A stretch of DNA of 64,000 nt from positions 62,001-126,000 of the forward strand of contig DUDB01000019.1 of the NCBI GenBank assembly GCA_012959525.1. The letters run 5' to 3'. Source of the DNA: Planctomycetota bacterium (GTDB taxonomy: Bacteria; Planctomycetota; UBA1135; GCA-002686595). The translations under genes were made by a program, and so were the position numbers. Below are positions 61,904-64,000 of this stretch, in pieces; position 1 is the first letter of the stretch, and each line of letters opens with the position of its first letter. Below the pieces are notes generated by a model. It searched no databases, had not been told where the DNA came from, and saw nothing but the letters and a program-made list of their open reading frames with translations.

Positions 61904-62707
61904 ATGCGCCAAACCTCGCCCGGTCAGTCGGAACCCTTCACGCCAAGCTCGCCCGCACCCGTTCTACCCTTCACGCACGCTGGCCCCGTTCCGGCGGTGC
62001 CGAAGCTGGACGCTGAGGTGTGCGAGGCTCTCCACAAGCTGGGCCGCCCAAGCGCTCCAGGTCCAGGGGTGGATGCCCTGACCTTCGAGCGCCAGCTACA
62101 AACCGACCTGATGGTGGTGTTTCAACGGACCCGCTCGCACGCGGTCTTCAACGTCCTCCATCGTCGCACCAGCCCGCTCATCCTCGCTTGGGTCAAGGGG
62201 TTGCTGAAGAACCGTTTCGGGGGTGCCGACCCCCATGAACTCGTGCAGGACACTTTCGTGAACATCTACTCCTACGCGGACAGCTTCAGGGAGGGCGGCT
62301 CCCATACTTTCATGGGCTGGGCTCGCACAATTGCAGCCAACGTCATGCGACGGGCGCTGCGCCGGGGTCGAACGGTTTCCATCCTGGAAACGGATCAGCA
62401 CGTGGATCAGAGACCCGGCCCGACTTGTTTGGCTCAGTATTCCGAGGAGGTCGAGGCCGTGCGGCAGGCCTGGACCCTGTTCCTGGCGCTCTATCTGGCG
62501 GCCTTCCAGACCCTGGGCCCCCGGGACCAGAAGGCCCTGCACCTGACGGAGGTTGAGGGCAAGGACTACGATGAGGTGGCCAAGGAGCTGGGTGTGGGGC
62601 GTAGAAACGTGAAGATGATCATGTTCCGAGCCCGCAAGCGGGTTCAGGCGAGCATGCGCTGCCAGCTGATGATGGCCGAGTACGATTCGGTTCGCGACGC
62701 GGGCTAG
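61904..62707 (+). CDS. ECF-type sigma factor
   Basis: 267 residues from the ATG at 61904, which has GGAAGGGG just upstream. A Pro-rich N-terminal stretch of about 35 residues is followed by an extra helical part, then region 2 (DPHELVQDTFVNIYSYADSF, with HTFMGWARTIAANVMRRALR) and region 4 (LHLTEVEGKDYDEVAKELGV, then GRRNVKMIMFRARKRVQ). This makes it a group IV sigma-70-type factor that directs RNA polymerase to specific promoters. The N-terminal extension of ~80 residues is unusual, as ECF proteins are often ~190 residues. No anti-sigma gene follows; hutI begins 66 bases later. Confidence 0.85.
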   Translation: MRQTSPGQSEPFTPSSPAPVLPFTHAGPVPAVPKLDAEVCEALHKLGRPSAPGPGVDALTFERQLQTDLMVVFQRTRSHAVFNVLHRRTSPLILAWVKGLLKNRFGGADPHELVQDTFVNIYSYADSFREGGSHTFMGWARTIAANVMRRALRRGRTVSILETDQHVDQRPGPTCLAQYSEEVEAVRQAWTLFLALYLAAFQTLGPRDQKALHLTEVEGKDYDEVAKELGVGRRNVKMIMFRARKRVQASMRCQLMMAEYDSVRDAG

Positions 62708-62773
62708 GCGTGCGGGGCCAGATCCCCCAACCGCCGGGCAGAACCGGTCCCGTTCCCGTTAGAATGCAGACCC

Positions 62774-64000
62774 ATGCCCGCGCCCCAGTCCATCGACCTC
62801 TTGATCCACGGCTCAGCCGAGGTGGTCACGCCCCTCGGGCAGGCTGCCCTGAGAGGCGCTGAGCTGGGAAACGTCTCGGTTGTCCCGGACGGGGCAGTTG
62901 CCGTGGACGACGGCCGGGTCCTCGAGGTGGGCCAGAGCGCGGACCTCCAGGGCAAGTACACGGCGCGCACCACCCTTGACGCGCAAGGGGGCACGGTTCT
63001 GCCCGGCCTAGTGGATGCCCATACGCATCCCGTTTTCATGGGCACGCGCGAGGCGGAGTTTGAAATGCGCGCTGCCGGCAAGACCTACGTGGAGATCAGC
63101 GCCGCAGGGGGCGGGATAACGAGCAGCCTTGAAGGCGTGCGAACCAGCAGCGAGGAGGCTCTCCTGGGCTCGCTCATGGATCGCGCCCAGCGCTTCCTCG
63201 CCCTGGGCACGACGACGGTAGAGGCCAAGACCGGCTACGGCCTGACGTTGGAGGATGAACTCAAGGGCCTGCGCGTCATCCAGCAGGCAAGTGCGCAGCA
63301 ACCCGTGGACTTCGTGGCCACCTGCCTGGCGGCTCACGCATACCCACCTGAGTACGCCGACCGCCGCGAGGACTACCACACCTTGATCGTGGAGGAGATC
63401 TGGCCCGCTGTGGCGGCCCAGGGCATTGCTCGGTACGCGGACGTCTTCACCGAGGAGCAGGCCTTCGATCTGGACAGCTCACGTCGCATCATGATCGGCG
63501 CACGCGAGGCGGGCCTCGAGCTGCGCATGCACGTGGACCAGCTGACTCCCCTGGGTGGCGCCCAGCTAGCAGCGGAACTGGGAGCGCGAAGTGCCGACCA
63601 CTTGGAGCACGTATCCCCTGAGGGTATCGAGGCGCTCGCGGGGTCCGGGGTCGTGGCGACCCTCTCACCCCTGGTGCCCCTGTTCCTGCGCGAGTCCAGC
63701 GAGGCTCCCGGTAGGGCCTTGGTCACGGGCGGCGTTCCCGTGGCCCTCAGCACGGACTTCAACCCCGGTAGCTGCTACTGCATGAGCATGTTCGAGGTCC
63801 TGTCCTGGGCCAGCTTGCGCTACGGATTCTCCGCCGCGGAGGCCTTGACCGCGGGGACGCTGAATGCGGCCGCCTCTTTGGATCTCGCCCACGAGATCGG
63901 GAGCATCGAGGCGGGCAAGAGGGCGGACGTAGTGATCACCGACCTGCCGAATCACGTGCATCTCACCTACGAACTGGGCCGAAATCCCGTGACCGCAGTG
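62774..64000 (+). CDS. hutI: Imidazolonepropionase (partial, runs off the right edge)
   Basis: 409 codons are present, without a stop before the window ends; the enzyme is usually about 400-420 residues, so nearly all of it is seen. It opens the ring of imidazolone-propionate to formimino-glutamate in histidine breakdown. Metal motif DAHTHPVF with His83 and His85, then VEAKTGYGLTLEDELKGLR, FVATCLAAHAYPPEYADR, RYADVFTEEQAFDLDSSR, LRMHVDQLTPLGG, ARSADHLEHVSPEG and STDFNPGSCYC. These are the HutI pattern rather than a general amidohydrolase. The start is the ATG at 62774. No other hut gene is visible. Confidence 0.93.
   Translation, partial: MPAPQSIDLLIHGSAEVVTPLGQAALRGAELGNVSVVPDGAVAVDDGRVLEVGQSADLQGKYTARTTLDAQGGTVLPGLVDAHTHPVFMGTREAEFEMRAAGKTYVEISAAGGGITSSLEGVRTSSEEALLGSLMDRAQRFLALGTTTVEAKTGYGLTLEDELKGLRVIQQASAQQPVDFVATCLAAHAYPPEYADRREDYHTLIVEEIWPAVAAQGIARYADVFTEEQAFDLDSSRRIMIGAREAGLELRMHVDQLTPLGGAQLAAELGARSADHLEHVSPEGIEALAGSGVVATLSPLVPLFLRESSEAPGRALVTGGVPVALSTDFNPGSCYCMSMFEVLSWASLRYGFSAAEALTAGTLNAAASLDLAHEIGSIEAGKRADVVITDLPNHVHLTYELGRNPVTAV

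Overview
The window is dense, GC-rich bacterial chromosome with short intergenic gaps and many start/stop overlaps (ATGA, GTGA). I see no rRNA or tRNA genes, IS elements, phage genes or CRISPR. Several traits fit a Planctomycetota-like bacterium (an inference; no rRNA is available to settle it): many exported or lipid-anchored proteins built from FG-GAP/ASPIC, VWA-HEAT, EF-hand and TPR units, an ECF-type sigma factor, and a histone-fold protein with a lysine-rich tail.

Layout. 1-4.8 kb: NtrY-like sensor kinase, SDR epimerase, a small lipoprotein and a galactokinase-family GHMP kinase. 4.8-9.3 kb (minus strand): a TPR protein with R-S-T-P repeats and an aromatic/Gly/Cys block, an unknown lipoprotein and a HEAT-repeat lipoprotein. 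9.4-12.6 kb: Leu/Glu-type dehydrogenase, DUF3108-like exported protein, YgfZ. 12.8-17.6 kb: a heme A/cytochrome oxidase assembly operon (diheme cytochrome c lipoprotein, ctaA, ctaB, a Sco1-DUF420 fusion, ogt). 17.6-19.4 kb: exported protein of unknown function, Nudix hydrolase, coiled-coil protein. 19.9-26.4 kb: hpt-rluA-truD-mtnP, then an M28-like peptidase and a Tat-exported Ntn asparaginase. 26.4-31.2 kb: EF-hand protein, AGCS symporter with an extra exported domain, unknown protein, and an AhpD-like protein interrupted by an in-frame UGA that reads as selenocysteine. 31.2-35.7 kb (minus): FG-GAP/ASPIC lipoprotein, Sm-like 65-residue protein, Nudix protein and RNase P RNA. 35.7-43 kb: VWA protein, alpha/beta-hydrolase lacking its nucleophile, folE, cysS with a duplicated C-terminal unit, secreted zinc metalloprotease. 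43-49.6 kb (minus): alr, AsmA-like giant, manC, ruvX. 49.8 kb: tailed histone-fold protein. 50.2-57.8 kb (minus): ftsH, folP, a CdaA-CdaR fusion, glmM, tsaB. 57.9-61.7 kb (minus): corC-like, recO, TPR lipoprotein, LptE-like lipoprotein. 61.9-64 kb: sigma factor, then hutI running off the right edge.

Functional threads. Aerobic respiration (heme A and Cu delivery), c-di-AMP synthesis coupled to amino-sugar and folate synthesis and FtsH, cell-envelope building (Alr, GlmM, ManC, AsmA-like, LptE-like), RNA modification and translation (TruD, RluA, TsaB, CysRS, RNase P), and purine/methylthioadenosine salvage. The most notable items are the probable selenoprotein (30645-31226) and the tailed bacterial histone-fold protein (49777-50013), followed by the Sco-DUF420 and CdaA-CdaR fusions.
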